Shown: positions 19,845 through 29,704 of the stretch, in pieces
Position numbering within the stretch: position 1 is the first letter of the stretch
How the letters are laid out: every line of letters starts with the position of its first letter
NCBI GenBank assembly: GCA_963717195.1
Contig: CAVQVR010000012.1
Span: forward strand, 372,001 to 436,000
DNA from: JACDAE01 sp963717195
GTDB lineage: Bacteria > Chloroflexota > Ktedonobacteria > Ktedonobacterales > Ktedonobacteraceae
DNA length: 64,000 nucleotides
Direction of reading: 5' to 3'
Made by a program: the position numbers and the translations under genes
Notes under the pieces: generated by a model
What the model was told of the DNA's origin: nothing
The model's input: only the letters and a program-made list of their open reading frames with translations
Database searches by the model: none

Positions 19845-20537
19845 CGACGCGGAAATGGCAACGCCCAGATCCACACACAAACCACAAATGCCACACTGCC
19901 AGCAATCACCAGCAGATGAAAAATCTCGTGATACCCAAACACACGCGGCCACGGATTTCGGACTCCGGAGCGCATAGAAGATCGCTCCAATTGTATAGAA
20001 AACACCGCCAAGCAGCAGCGTTGCAATAGCGGTCCAGGGCAATACAGCCAGGAATGCAGGCAGGGCAAGCACAACAACCCATCCCATAATCACATACAAA
20101 CTCGCATTGAGCCAGCGAGGTGTCGCATACTTCAATGAGAAAAGCGCAAAACCGACACCCAATACAGCAAGCAACCAGACTGTGATCAATACTGTCACAC
20201 GTACCCAGCCATCCAGGACATTGAAGCATAATGGCGTATAGGTTCCTGCAATCAGCACAAAGATATTGGCATGATCCACGGCACGCCAGACACGCCGCCT
20301 GGCTGGAGTCCACATTTTAATATGATAGATCGCGCTCACCGTGTACATTTCAACCATACTTAAGCCAAAGATAAGCATGGAAAGAAAGCGCAGAACATCA
20401 CTTCGGCTCAACCAGCAGAGTATTCCCGTGACAATAATGGCTGCTAGCGCCGCTCCCGCGTGAAACCAGCCACGTAGTAGTGGTTTGACTTTTTGTATAA
20501 TTTCAGTAGTAGCGTTTTTTTGTTGTTCTTGTATCAT
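19841..20537 (-). CDS. Hemolysin III/TrhA-like membrane protein (PAQR superfamily, frameshifted)
   Basis: The protein has about seven transmembrane helices with the PAQR features SAIYHIKMW and RAVDHANIFVLIAGTYTP near the middle. The frame breaks at 19956-19958: removing one A from a coding-strand AAA joins YALRSP to NPWPRVFGYHEIFHLLVIAGS, which carries the conserved HEIFH metal-site histidines, and moves the stop to 19841. As read, the protein would lose that last part. Bacterial relatives are membrane-stress proteins or hydrolase-like membrane proteins; the substrate is unknown. Confidence 0.85.
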
Positions 20538-20707
20538 TATTTTCTCACTATCTATTACACTCTATAAAATATACGCTATATTCTCGCCAAAAGCAGCGTT
20601 GCCAGCTAACGGTTCACCCACGCAGGCATTGTAAACACGGCTCCTACCCTATTCATTTTTCATCGACTATGCTATGATAAGAGCAAATACACCACGGAGC
20701 GATAGAT

Positions 20708-20971
20708 ATGAGCAGTTCACAATCACCAGGACCTCTCCAGGTGACATTCTACACAAAAGCAGGATGCCATCTGTGCGAGGATGCACGTGATATGCTCGAT
20801 GAAATTGCAACCCAAAACACTTACGAATTGACGGAAATAGATATCCGTCACGAGCCTGAGATCTTTGAGCGCTACCGCTATCGCATCCCGGTGATTATGA
20901 TCAATGAAACACTCGTTGCCGAGGGACGTATAGAATATAGCGAACTTCTGCACGCATTCGATACCACATAA
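20708..20971 (+). CDS. Glutaredoxin-like small redox protein (DUF836)
   Basis: This 87-residue protein has a thioredoxin fold: VTFYTKAGCHLCEDARDMLDEI with a CxxC pair near residues 18-21, RYRIPVIMINE as the cis-proline strand, and a short C-terminal helix. It belongs to the glutaredoxin-like family PF05768. It is probably a cytoplasmic thiol-disulfide protein. CGGAG precedes the ATG. It lies 40 bp before a DUF2085 membrane protein and may be cotranscribed. Confidence 0.85.
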   Translation: MSSSQSPGPLQVTFYTKAGCHLCEDARDMLDEIATQNTYELTEIDIRHEPEIFERYRYRIPVIMINETLVAEGRIEYSELLHAFDTT

Positions 20972-21011
20972 ATAGATATAAAAAACAGACGATCAGGCAA
21001 GGAAAAATAGT

Positions 21012-21641
21012 ATGGCAACGCAACATATCGGTCAACCAGGCACATCTTACATGCCCTCTACTGCAGGAAATAAGAGCACACCTGGACGCTTTATGAATGG
21101 TATAGGCGATTTCTTACTGAATTATTGGGCACACATCATTACTATTGCACTGGGCACGCTCGTGTTCATCGCAATCTCTATTCCTTTCCTGTCATACTTC
21201 GGTCTGGATGTCATCGCCAAACCACTCTTCTACGCACTCCATTTTGTCTGTGCACAGATCCCTTCGCATTCGTTTTATATCTTTGGTCACCAACTGGGTC
21301 TGTGTGAACGCAATTTTACCATCTATACCGCAATGTTCCTCGGTAGCCTGATTTTTGTTCTGACCAAAAAGCGCTTACCGGGCATCCCATGGTGGGTCTG
21401 GCTTTTGATGATTCTGCCGATGGCTCTAGATGGTACAACGCAGATGTTTGGCCTGCGCGAAAGTACCTGGTACCTGCGCGTGCTCACCGGGTCGCTCTTT
21501 GGATTAGGCAATATCTGGTTTGCTCTGCCTTTGATGCAAAAATCGCTCGATACGCCACTACCTGCTCCTATACCAAGACGGCCTTATCGATCTGCAACAA
21601 CAACACCCATCAACTCATTTCCTGCCACACCACTTCAGTAA
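21012..21641 (+). CDS. DUF2085 membrane protein
   Basis: The 209-residue protein has about four or five transmembrane helices. The family signature CAQIPSHSFYIFGHQLGLCERNFTIY, with conserved cysteines and histidine, lies near residues 79-104 and is followed by LPMALDGTTQMFGLRESTW. DUF2085 proteins have no settled function. AAGGA precedes the ATG. A hairpin downstream separates it from the DoxX gene. Confidence 0.8.
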   Translation: MATQHIGQPGTSYMPSTAGNKSTPGRFMNGIGDFLLNYWAHIITIALGTLVFIAISIPFLSYFGLDVIAKPLFYALHFVCAQIPSHSFYIFGHQLGLCERNFTIYTAMFLGSLIFVLTKKRLPGIPWWVWLLMILPMALDGTTQMFGLRESTWYLRVLTGSLFGLGNIWFALPLMQKSLDTPLPAPIPRRPYRSATTTPINSFPATPLQ

Positions 21642-21673
21642 AGCACCAATCAATAGGTACCATTATTGCCTCA

Positions 21674-21708
21674 CAAAGATGCCCTCTTAACAAGAAAGAG
21701 CATCTTTG
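21674..21708 (+). terminator. Hairpin after DUF2085 gene
   Basis: CAAAGATGC and GCATCTTTG pair over 9 bp, and the inner CTCTT/AAGA segments extend the stem. The following TAATTTG is only weakly T-rich. Confidence 0.55.
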
Positions 21709-21857
21709 TAATTTGTGTAACTCAACAACGTAATCTCTATTGAGGCGAAAAGAACCGTCGGAAAGGAGATTATGAGATACACAAGTAAAACATCTGCCTG
21801 CCCATCTTAAGGCTAATGGATTGGCCTCTTTAGTCACATACTTATGGAGGAGATAAA

Positions 21858-22514
21858 TTGCAACGATTTTCAAGCATTCAACCTCGAGCTGTAGAGAGTA
21901 TTCCTTTGAGTCCTCTCAGCAAACTTCTCTTTGCAAACACACGTATTGCATGGCTCTGGTTTATCCTTCGACTCTATGTTAGCTATCAGTGGCTGACATC
22001 TGGCATTACAAAGCTCACAGGGCATTCAATTGCCTTTGACTCGTTTGGCAAAGCCTCGCCCGGAGGAGCATGGGTATTTACTCCACACGGTGATGCCGGA
22101 CTAAAAGGTTTTATTGCCAGCGCACTGACACATACCAACGGACCATTCCCAAGCGTCCTGGGATGGTACGCCGCATTCCTCCAACACCTGGTTCTACCAA
22201 ACGTTACTGTATTCGCCTATCTCGTAACCTTTGGCGAAGTACTGGTTGGCCTGGGGCTGCTTCTCGGTGCATTTACTGGATTTGTCGCTTTTTTTGGGAT
22301 TGTAATGAACATGAACTACCTCTTTGCAGGTTCTATCAGCATCAATCCGATTCTATGCACCTGTTCTCTTCTGCTGGTCCTTGCCTGGCGCGTCAGTGGT
22401 TTCTGGGGAATAGATCGCTACCTGTTACCCTTGCTCGGTACTCCCTGGACAGGTTCATTTGCCAGTCCCTCACGCGCAGAATCACCGGGCATAACAACAG
22501 AGCAACCATCCTGA
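21858..22514 (+). CDS. DoxX-family membrane protein
   Basis: This 218-residue protein has four transmembrane helices and DoxX/TQO-small-subunit features: LRLYVSYQWLTSGITKL in helix 1 and ENxGG-like FGEVLVGLGLLLGAFTG in helix 3. Some relatives work with quinone or thiosulfate oxidoreductases; here no partner is adjacent, so only a membrane redox role is suggested. The start is TTG at 21858 with GGAGGAG 7 nt upstream; no suitable ATG is available. Confidence 0.82.
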   Translation: MQRFSSIQPRAVESIPLSPLSKLLFANTRIAWLWFILRLYVSYQWLTSGITKLTGHSIAFDSFGKASPGGAWVFTPHGDAGLKGFIASALTHTNGPFPSVLGWYAAFLQHLVLPNVTVFAYLVTFGEVLVGLGLLLGAFTGFVAFFGIVMNMNYLFAGSISINPILCTCSLLLVLAWRVSGFWGIDRYLLPLLGTPWTGSFASPSRAESPGITTEQPS

Positions 22515-22685
22515 AGCTTTTTTGTGTTGTGTAGCCCATGAAGCCTGGAAAAAGCGATTTCTCCAGGCACACAATACCCCCAATAGAGAAACAGAATTTA
22601 CCCTCCTACCCAACAGATCCCCAATGCGTTATAATCAGTAGCAACGAATTAATCAGAGGGCAAAAGTGAGAACACAACATACATT

Positions 22686-24166
22686 ATGTCTGACCATCCA
22701 TCAAGCAACACAACATTTGCCGTAACAACGCTCGGCTGCAAGGTTAATCAGGCCGATAGCGAGGCGATTGGCGAACAGATGAGCACCGCTGGCTTCGTAC
22801 AGCGCGATTTCGACGAGGTAGCCGATGTCTATATCGTGAATACCTGTACCGTGACTCATCTAGGAGATCGTAGCTCGCGCCAGATGATCGCGCAGGCTCA
22901 TCGTCGTCATCCGGATGCTTTGCTGGTGGTGACAGGCTGTTATGCAGAATTGAATCCTGAAGCGGTTGCCGCTCTTCCCGGCGTCGATCTGGTCGTGGGC
23001 AATCAAGGGAAAGATTCCCTTATCGAGGCTATCACGCAAAAATGGCACCATGAGAAAGCTATTCCACAAACTCCCATCTCTAACAACGCGGCTCTTATTG
23101 ACGTTCCCAGCGTAAAAAACCGTTCCTTGCTGGTGCTTCCCCTCGATACGCAACATATCGGGAGCGATGGTGCATTGAGCTTCGATCTTACAGAGGCGGA
23201 ACCTGTACCCGATAATCCACCATCCCTCTCGCCCTTTACTCCCCATACAGAGCTAAAGGCACAGGTAAAGGCACACATGTTCTCACGTACCCGCGTACAG
23301 ATGAAAGTTCAGGATGGCTGTGATAATCGCTGCACCTATTGCATTGTCCCGTACGTGCGCGGCAAGTCTCGTAGCCGCAGCATCGCCTCCGTCGTTGAAC
23401 AGGTTCAGCGTAAAGTTCGCGCAGGCTATCAAGAGATCGTGCTCACAGGCATCCATCTGGGCGATTACCATCCTGATGACAATGACAAGCAAGACCTTGG
23501 CGATCTGATCGCGGCCCTGTTACGCGAAACAGAGATGCCCCGCATTCGCGTCTCCTCCCTGGAACCAGAAGATTTTCGCCTGGAATGGCTGAAGCATTGG
23601 GAAAATCCTCGCATGTGCCGCCACTTCCACCTGCCGATGCAGAGCGGTTCGGATGCTATCCTGCGTCGTATGGCCCGCCACTACACCAGTGGTCGCTACG
23701 AAACCATCATCACTACTGCACAACAACTTATTCCCGGTATTGCGATCAGCACCGACATCATTACAGGCTTCCCAGGTGAGACTGACGAAGACTTTGAGCA
23801 GACCTACCAGCTTGCTCAGAAACTCCATTTCGCTAAAACACACGTCTTTCGTTTCTCCCCACGCCAGGGCACACCTGCGGCACGCATGCGTGGACAGATC
23901 AAAGACGAAGTAAAGAAAGCTCGTAGCCAACGCCTGCTGACATTGCATACCGAACACAGCCGTCTCTTCCGAGAACTTTTTTGGGACAGACCGTACAGGT
24001 ACTGATCGAACAGTATAAGGATGGACATTGGGAGGGATTGACCGACAACTATCTACGCGTCGAGCTTCAGAATCTCCCACAAGCACAGGATTGGCGTCAT
24101 ATGCTGATCAACGCCCGTTTGATTGATCTGGTAGATGACGGGATCTACGGGATGTATGAGGCATAA
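22686..24166 (+). CDS. MtaB-type tRNA methylthiotransferase (frameshifted before the TRAM domain)
   Basis: This radical-SAM enzyme would place a methylthio group on threonylcarbamoyl-adenosine-37 of tRNA. The N-terminal cluster domain starts TTLGCKVNQADSEAIGEQM and includes NTCTV and TGCYAEL. The radical-SAM motif CDNRCTYC uses cysteines 212, 216 and 219. Between the two is a longer than usual, low-complexity insertion (about residues 125-195). The frame breaks at a T6 run (23977-23982); one more T would join LFRELF to LGQTVQVLIEQ and add the C-terminal TRAM domain ending at 24166. MtaB is preferred over MiaB because of LGCKVNQ. Confidence 0.88.
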
Positions 24167-24171
24167 CGTTG

Positions 24172-25287
24172 ATGAAGCATCTGGCACGCCTGCTCTTTTC
24201 ACTCGTATCCATTCTACTCCTGAGCGCCTGCGGAAGCAGTATCTCTAACATTCCGTCAACTTCCACTGCCAGTACGCCAGCCATCATTCAACAACCGAAC
24301 ACAACGCCGGCTGTTATGACTGCAGGAATTTTTCGCGCCTATGCTCTCCCTCAGACGAAAAGCGGCATTATGCGCCCGGCCATCGACCATAAGGGACGCA
24401 TCTGGTTTGGCGAAATGGGGCATAATGCTCTTGCTGTCTTCGATCCACAGAGTGGACAATTTCAGCAAATGGTACCCCCAGATGGTGCGGATGGCATTAT
24501 GGGCATTGCCGTCGCATCTGATAATAGTATCTGGTTTGCCGAGCAGTACGCCAACTACATTGGCCACTACTACCCCAACACGGGACAATTCAAGATATAC
24601 ATATTACCGACGATTACGACGCCCGATCCCAGCGATCCCCATAAAATACTGACGCTACCACTTGGCCCTAACGATATTGCGCTCGATTCACATGGCAACG
24701 TCTGGTTCACTGAAACAAATGCGGATTCGTTGGGTATGCTCAATGTGCACACGGGCCTTTTCAAACACTACCCACTTACTCCCCATAAAAGCGTGCAGAA
24801 CCTCTATCCCTATGGGATAACGGTTGATCCCACAGGCAACATCTGGTTTACTGAAGCGGCACTGTCCTTAATTGGTCGCCTTGATCCCCATACAGGTGCC
24901 ATTCGGACCTTCACTACCCATAATGCTGCTGCGCTTCTTATGGAGGTTGCCAGCGATAGCTATGGCAATATCTGGGCCACTGCGTTCTCGTCGGGTCTAC
25001 TGGTCAGGTTTGTTCCTTCGACTGCTACCTTTACATATTATTACACGCCTTATACTGGTAGCTCGCCAGGTGGATTGTATGGTTTGACGATCACGCCCCA
25101 GGATGAGGTATGGTTGACGGTTACAGGCGAAAACACGATTGCTCGCCTCGATCCCAGTGCCGACCGCTTTATCTATTATGCTATTCCCACGCCTGGAAGT
25201 TCGCCATTCGGGCTGGTCGTGGACGCTCATCATACGGTCTGGTTCACTGCTGCGGGAAATGATGAAATTGGAATGTTACAACCGTAG
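24172..25287 (+). CDS. Virginiamycin B lyase (Vgb)-like propeller lipoprotein
   Basis: The 371-residue protein has a lipoprotein signal (LLLSACGSS) and then repeated blades of the form G-N-I-W-F-T-E with spacing near 45-50 residues, typical of the Vgb/NHL-like propeller. Examples are GRIWFGEMGHNAL, GNVWFTETNADSLGML and GNIWFTEAALSLIGRLDP. True Vgb linearises streptogramin B, but many homologues are only propellers, and the lipid anchor argues for a surface binding role. GAGG inside the end of mtaB acts as the ribosome binding site, so the two genes are probably cotranscribed. TTG at 24169 is an alternative start. Confidence 0.75.
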   Translation: MKHLARLLFSLVSILLLSACGSSISNIPSTSTASTPAIIQQPNTTPAVMTAGIFRAYALPQTKSGIMRPAIDHKGRIWFGEMGHNALAVFDPQSGQFQQMVPPDGADGIMGIAVASDNSIWFAEQYANYIGHYYPNTGQFKIYILPTITTPDPSDPHKILTLPLGPNDIALDSHGNVWFTETNADSLGMLNVHTGLFKHYPLTPHKSVQNLYPYGITVDPTGNIWFTEAALSLIGRLDPHTGAIRTFTTHNAAALLMEVASDSYGNIWATAFSSGLLVRFVPSTATFTYYYTPYTGSSPGGLYGLTITPQDEVWLTVTGENTIARLDPSADRFIYYAIPTPGSSPFGLVVDAHHTVWFTAAGNDEIGMLQP

Positions 25288-25345
25288 TCATTCTGCTCTC
25301 TGCGAAGGAATAAACAATGCAGGAAACTCGCTTGAGAACATGATC

Positions 25346-25393
25346 GACCAGTGGGAACAGATTGTCATGAATGCTCATCTGTTCCCACTGGTC
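25346..25393. terminator. 17-bp inverted repeat after Vgb-like gene
   Basis: GACCAGTGGGAACAGAT (25346-25362) and its exact complement (25377-25393) are separated by 14 nt. It lies 60 bp after the lipoprotein stop and just before the remnant primase end, so it may terminate both; no U-run follows. Confidence 0.5.
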
Positions 25394-25401
25394 TTCGATG
25401 C

Positions 25402-25725
25402 CTAAGAGCAATCTTGCACACATAGACCTCGAACTCCTCGTGTTTTTGTGCGTCTCCCTGGACCTGTGGAGACCCATTGTCGCACACCGACTTCCAGACC
25501 ATGTGCAGCTAACGATTGAGCTAAGCCTTTTGCCTTCTTTGGTATCGTATCCGTGTGCCTCGCACCACTGTGTATAGGAGGTCATGACGGCGCTGTTGGC
25601 TACCCATGCCCCTTCCACTCTTTGACAGCATGCTGCGAGCCACAATCCAACCGTGTCTTGTCCTGATCGCTGTGTCTGTGGAAGATGGTGGACCGCTTGA
25701 GGAGGATGAGGCCCCTGCCCTTCGT
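25402..25725 (-). pseudogene. C-terminal remnant of a phage/plasmid-type DNA primase
   Basis: The minus strand reads HEGQGPHPPQAVHHLP, then SGQDTVGLWLAACC and TSYTQWCEAHGYDT. One frameshift later it continues AKGLAQSLAAHGLEVGVRQW to a stop at 25402-25404. This resembles the end of D5/P4-type primase-helicases, where a conserved W-L-x-x-C-C helix and QWCE precede a small winged helix. Only about 105 residues remain, with no helicase motifs. Its upstream end runs in frame into the C terminus of the neighbouring MmyB-like remnant, so the two were joined by a rearrangement. Assignment is by pattern, not search. Confidence 0.5.
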
Positions 25726-25727
25726 GT

Positions 25728-26583
25728 TGATACCACTGCTCCAGCAGTTGCTCCACTTTACGAGGCGAGTCTGCTTCCTCCAACGGTGTATACACCGTGA
25801 CTTTGAGATCTGGCGTGTCAAAGACCTGAAAGGTGAGCCGTTCAAACAGGAGATACCCCACCTGTGGATGGTTGAGCGTTTTCCGCCCTTCTTGTCCACT
25901 CCGTACTTCATGATCAGGCCACCAGGCACGAAATTCAGGACTAGCGAGCATGAGATCATGGATCAACTCCGTCAATTGGGCATCTCCAGGATACCGACCA
26001 CAACATGCTCCGGAATTGTGCTAAGAGCTGTCGCGCATCTTCTTCCCAATCGACGACGAATTGCCGAGCCAGGGGATTGGTGAAGATGCCCCAGATCGTA
26101 TTGCGTTCGCGGGGGGCGGTCCTCCGGCGGTAATCGTCAAAGACCGCGCATCCGGCATCGTTCCAGGCCAGGATATCCCATCGTCTTCCTGACACAAAGG
26201 CTGGACGAGTGCCAAACTGATCAAGGAAATGTTGTAACGCTGGACTCACGATCTCGGGTTCCTAGCAAAAGCGCCGGAGGTGCCTGTTGCTGGGCTAAGA
26301 GGAAGAGATGGGTTCTTTCATTCGCATCCAGGCGCAACGTCTGCACCAGGCGCTCTAAGACCTGCGTTGAAGGCGTAATAGAGACGTCCCTGCTCTAACC
26401 AGGTATACCAATCCACGCTGACACCCACCAACTGTGCCACTTCCGCTCGTCTGAGTCCAGGCGTTTTGCGCCTGGTACCTCTCGGCAGTCCCACCTCTTC
26501 AGGCGTCAGCCTTGCCCTGCGCGTCCGCAGAAAATCTCCAAGTTCATGCAGGCGATGGTCTTGTTGTTGAGGCTTGAAGTACC
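25728..26583 (-). pseudogene. MmyB-like XRE transcriptional regulator, multiply frameshifted
   Basis: Pieced over three frames it reads ELGDFLRTRRARLTPEEVGL, the helix-turn-helix TPGLRRAEVAQLVGVSVDWY, LEQGR, STQVLERLVQTLRLDANERT, then the ligand domain SGRRWDILAWNDAG, NTIWGIFTNPLARQFVVDWE and LIHDLMLASPEFRAWWPDHEV. Frameshifts lie near 26370, 26260 and 26000. AAAGGAGGAG (near 26590-26600) marks the original start region, though no clean start codon is in phase. Regulators of this type often sit divergently beside a short-chain dehydrogenase, exactly as here. Three shifts plus the joined primase tail argue for real decay. Confidence 0.8.
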
Positions 26584-26750
26584 AAACGCTCCTCCTTTGC
26601 TAAAGGCGGTTGGGAACGATTACCGGGTGAACCATAGGAGTCTCATTCCTATGAATTCTGCTCATCTTGTTCTGGGATCTCCATCAGTATACCATAGAGA
26701 CGCAGGTGAAGTGCCTGCAAGAAGTCAAGTGAAAGACAAGGGATGACACA

Positions 26751-27582
26751 ATGGATTTAAGACTGGCAGGGAAGAGGGCACTGGTGACCGGATCGAGTTC
26801 CGGGATAGGCGAGGCGATAGTGAAACTGCTCGCTGCGGAGGGCGTCGCTGTTGTGGTGCATGGTCGCGACGAAAGCCGAGCCAACGCGGTCGCCGAGGCA
26901 ATTCGCGCTGAAGGAGGAAGCGCAGAGGTCGCTCTCGGTGATCTCACAACCGACGCTGGGGCTGACGCGGTTGCCGTCGCAGTGCTCGATGGCTGGCCCT
27001 CTTGATATTCTGGTCAACAACGCTGGAGTCCTTGTAGACAAAGGAGCCACCAGATTCCTCTCATGGGCAGAGGCGACGGCTGAGATCTGGGCCCAGGCAT
27101 ACAACACCAACGTCATTTCTGGTGTGCGGATGATCCAGCGCCTGGTCCCGCAGATGCGTGAGCGACACTGGGGTCGGGTGATCCAGATTGGCGGTGGTCT
27201 ATCGCAGCAACCTCAAGCTGGTGGGCCGTACTACAATGCGACGTTGGCAGCACGCCACAATCTTGCGGTGTCCCTCGCACGTGAACTGAAGGACACCGGC
27301 GTGACATCCAACGTCGTAGCTCCCGGCGCGGTCCTTGTGGAGAGTGCCCGGACAATGCTCACGAGCATGGCCTCGTCTTATGGCTGGGGCGAGACGTGGG
27401 AGGAGATCGAACGCACCGCGATACAGCACATGGCTCCCAATGATGTAGGTCGCTTCGCTCGACCAGAGGAGATCGCCGCAGCAGTAGCCTATCTGGCCAG
27501 CCCGGTCGCTGATTATGTGAGTGGCGCAACGCTCCGCGTCGATGGCGGCACGATTCTGTTCGGTGATCTAAGACCGCAATGA
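26751..27582 (+). CDS. Short-chain dehydrogenase/reductase (frameshifted)
   Basis: The N-terminal half has the NADP-binding TGSSSGIGEAIVKLLAAEG; the second half has DILVNNAGV, the catalytic region with YYNATLAARHNL in place of the usual YxxxK segment, and a C terminus ending SGATLRVDGG. One extra base near 26991-26999 breaks the frame after VAVLDG; removing it joins GPLDILVNNAG. The tyrosine-lysine pair appears as Y-N-A-T-L, so the usual catalytic lysine is not obvious. It is divergent from the MmyB-like regulator, a common regulator-target layout. Confidence 0.8.
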
Positions 27583-27667
27583 TGCCGGGGAAACAGAAAA
27601 AAGGGAATTGACATGTTATCGGGTTTTCTGACTCCATCTGTCCCCAGGTTACTGAAGAAAAGGGTGA

Positions 27668-27696
27668 TTGGTGTCTCCAGCTCCTGGAGACACCAA
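27668..27696. terminator. Hairpin after the SDR gene
   Basis: TTGGTGTCTCCAG and CTGGAGACACCAA form a perfect 13-bp stem with a 3-nt loop, about 85 bp after the dehydrogenase stop. No U-run follows, so termination is only likely. Confidence 0.55.
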
Positions 27697-27838
27697 CCAC
27701 CCCTTCACCGCAAATCTGAGCCTGGTCGCATCCTGGACAATTTTTTGACAATGTATGCGAATACGAGCGATCAGCGCATCGTAGCCGTTTCCGCTCATTT
27801 CATCCTTCTTTAATCCATGAAAGTTGAAAGTAACATTT

Positions 27839-28393
27839 TTAGTGATATTTATTGCCAAAACTCTTGCAAAAGCTCCGCAATTCCCGCGGTGAATGGATAT
27901 CGATCACACGCCTGTCCTTCCGAAAAGTGTCCAATAATTCTAGCAAGCGAGGGCGTGCTTGCGTATGCACATACCAGATCGTCTTTACTAAGCGCCACGT
28001 CACGGGCAACATAGGACAACCTTCAGGCCCATCAGGACGAGGCCGAAAGAGACACATGAACTGCCTTTTGAATGACCACCAACAGTGGATGTACAGAGGG
28101 AAATCGACAAAAATGATGGTATCAGCCGCCTGAAAACGTGCCTCGATGGCCTCCCATGGTCCCCACCCATCAATGATCCAGCAATCCTGCGCTAATAATA
28201 CATCATGTTTTTGCTTGAATATATCTGTGGACTCTCTAACCCAGCCAGGCTTCCACTGAATTTTGTCGATCATACAAACCGGAATATTCAGCGCCCGGCC
28301 AAGTCGCGTGCATAGCGTCGATTTTCCGCCACCAGCATTTCCAATGACAGCTATACACCGCATAAAAGTATCTTTTGGTCTTGTTCTTGTCAT
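27839..28393 (-). CDS. P-loop nucleotide-kinase-like protein (topology modulation/FlaR type)
   Basis: The 184-residue product opens with RCIAVIGNAGGGKSTLCTRLGRAL, a clear Walker A, and continues with IDKIQWKPGW and WIIDGWGPW, features of the adenylate-kinase-related family annotated as topology modulation protein. The substrate is unknown. Two starts are possible, 28393 and 28363 (the latter directly before the conserved RCIAVIG); neither has a clear ribosome binding site. It lies 10 bp after the methionine aminopeptidase gene on the same strand. Confidence 0.8.
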   Translation of the reverse strand: MTRTRPKDTFMRCIAVIGNAGGGKSTLCTRLGRALNIPVCMIDKIQWKPGWVRESTDIFKQKHDVLLAQDCWIIDGWGPWEAIEARFQAADTIIFVDFPLYIHCWWSFKRQFMCLFRPRPDGPEGCPMLPVTWRLVKTIWYVHTQARPRLLELLDTFRKDRRVIDIHSPRELRSFCKSFGNKYH

Positions 28394-28403
28394 TCCAAAA
28401 ACA

Positions 28404-29192
28404 TCAAGGCAACGTTAATAATTCAGGCGCACCATCAGTAATGGCCAGCGAGTGCTCAAATTGTGCGGAACGCGAACCATCAGCAGTCGAAATCGTCCAG
28501 CGATCAGCAAGCAGGCGTGTCTCTGGTCGCCCGGCATTGATCATAGGTTCGATAGTAAAGACCATACCCTGCCGTATTCTGAGACCTGTGCCCGCTCGTC
28601 CAAAATGAGGGACATTGGGATCTTCATGCAACGAGTGACCAACGCCATGTCCAACAAGCTCACGCACTACGGAGAAACCTTGAGACTCCGCGTAGGTCTG
28701 AATGGCCGCTCCAATATCACCAATAAACTTGCCCGGACGCGCCTGCTCTATACCCAGTTCAAGGCAACGATAGGCAGCATCTACTAAACGTTGAGAGGTC
28801 TCATCAAGCTTCCCAACGCCAAAGCTAACACAGGAATCACCAACCCAGCCCTTGTAGAGCGCTCCAATATCAATGCCAATAATATCGCCCTCTTTCAATT
28901 TCTGCTTATTACTTGGGATACCATGACAGATCACATCGTTAATCGCCACACAGATCGTCGCAGGAAAAGGTGGTACCCCCGGCTGACCATTTCTCCCTGG
29001 TCGCGCACCATAGCCCACATAAGCAGGAATGCCTCCCTTGCTACGAATAAAATCTTCCGCAATTTTGTCAAGTTCGCCCGTACTTACGCCCGGTACCACA
29101 TAAGGACGCAACACCTCATATGTTTGCGCAACCAGCCGTCCCGCCTCTCGTAGATGCGCGATCTCCTGACGTGATTTTAATAAAACTGCCAT
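28404..29192 (-). CDS. map: Methionine aminopeptidase, type I
   Basis: From ATG 29192 the product is 262 residues. It has the type I signature: the YVGYGARPG substrate loop, VAINDVICHGIPS, then metal ligands in GDIIGIDIGALYKGWVGDSC (two aspartates), VGHGVGHSLHEDPNVPHFG (histidine) and FTIEPMI (glutamate). It removes the initiator methionine from nascent proteins. An upstream extension to 29258 is open, but GGGGGAA just before 29192 fixes the start. It stands apart from a ribosomal operon. Confidence 0.94.
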   Translation of the reverse strand: MAVLLKSRQEIAHLREAGRLVAQTYEVLRPYVVPGVSTGELDKIAEDFIRSKGGIPAYVGYGARPGRNGQPGVPPFPATICVAINDVICHGIPSNKQKLKEGDIIGIDIGALYKGWVGDSCVSFGVGKLDETSQRLVDAAYRCLELGIEQARPGKFIGDIGAAIQTYAESQGFSVVRELVGHGVGHSLHEDPNVPHFGRAGTGLRIRQGMVFTIEPMINAGRPETRLLADRWTISTADGSRSAQFEHSLAITDGAPELLTLP

Positions 29193-29319
29193 TTTTCCCC
29201 CTTCACTCGATACTATAAGCAAATAGATTATCCGCTTTAATACATTCTCTTGACGCATCAGGATCTCATTTGTATACCTTCCTGGGAAAACGGCAAGAGA
29301 TACTATCCTTTTTGATCCG

Positions 29320-29595
29320 CTAAAGGATACTGAAACTTTCTATTTCACGTGGCCGCTCCCAGGTGAGCAAATCATTGGTCGTGACTGCAAAATAAGAACT
29401 GAAATAGGTCAGAAGCTGATCAATAGTAGCATAATCGATGCGCTGACTTCTGTCCGTATTTAATGCAGCCAATACGCTCAACGAGACTCCGCTCTCTTCA
29501 GCCAACCGACGCAAGCTCAAGTCTGGCTTCCCCTGCCTGACACGCTCGACATTTGCTCTGGCAAGGAGCAAGCGAAATTTACATGAGATTGTCAC
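29320..29595 (-). CDS. Small XRE-family helix-turn-helix regulator
   Basis: The 91-residue protein is almost entirely a Cro/C1-type domain of the YozG kind: RLLLARANVERVRQGKPDLSLRRLAEESGVSLSVLAALN, then ATIDQLLTYFSSYF. It has no effector domain. A consensus promoter lies upstream at 29647-29675, with a 13-bp palindrome next to its -35 that could be its own operator. No toxin gene is adjacent. Confidence 0.82.
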   Translation of the reverse strand: MTISCKFRLLLARANVERVRQGKPDLSLRRLAEESGVSLSVLAALNTDRSQRIDYATIDQLLTYFSSYFAVTTNDLLTWERPREIESFSIL

Positions 29596-29646
29596 GATGC
29601 TTCCCTCTCGATGGAATCTTTCTTGCTAACTACACACTCAGATGTC

Positions 29647-29686
29647 ACTATATCCCATTCGTTGTACGATGTCAATACATTGTATT
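29647..29686 (-). promoter_or_regulatory. Promoter and palindromic operator candidate of the XRE gene
   Basis: On the minus strand TTGACA (29675-29670) and TATAGT (29652-29647) are separated by 17 bp. Partly overlapping the -35 is the perfect palindrome AATACAATGTATT (29674-29686). A small repressor gene follows, so autorepression is a reasonable inference. MITE copy 3 has landed 19 bp further upstream. Confidence 0.7.
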
Positions 29687-29704
29687 GGCTTTACACAACA
29701 ACAC

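Noticed and set aside
25606..26083. Rightward open frames over the MmyB/primase region
   Set aside because: The minus strand reads clear regulator and primase motifs; the plus-strand frames have none.
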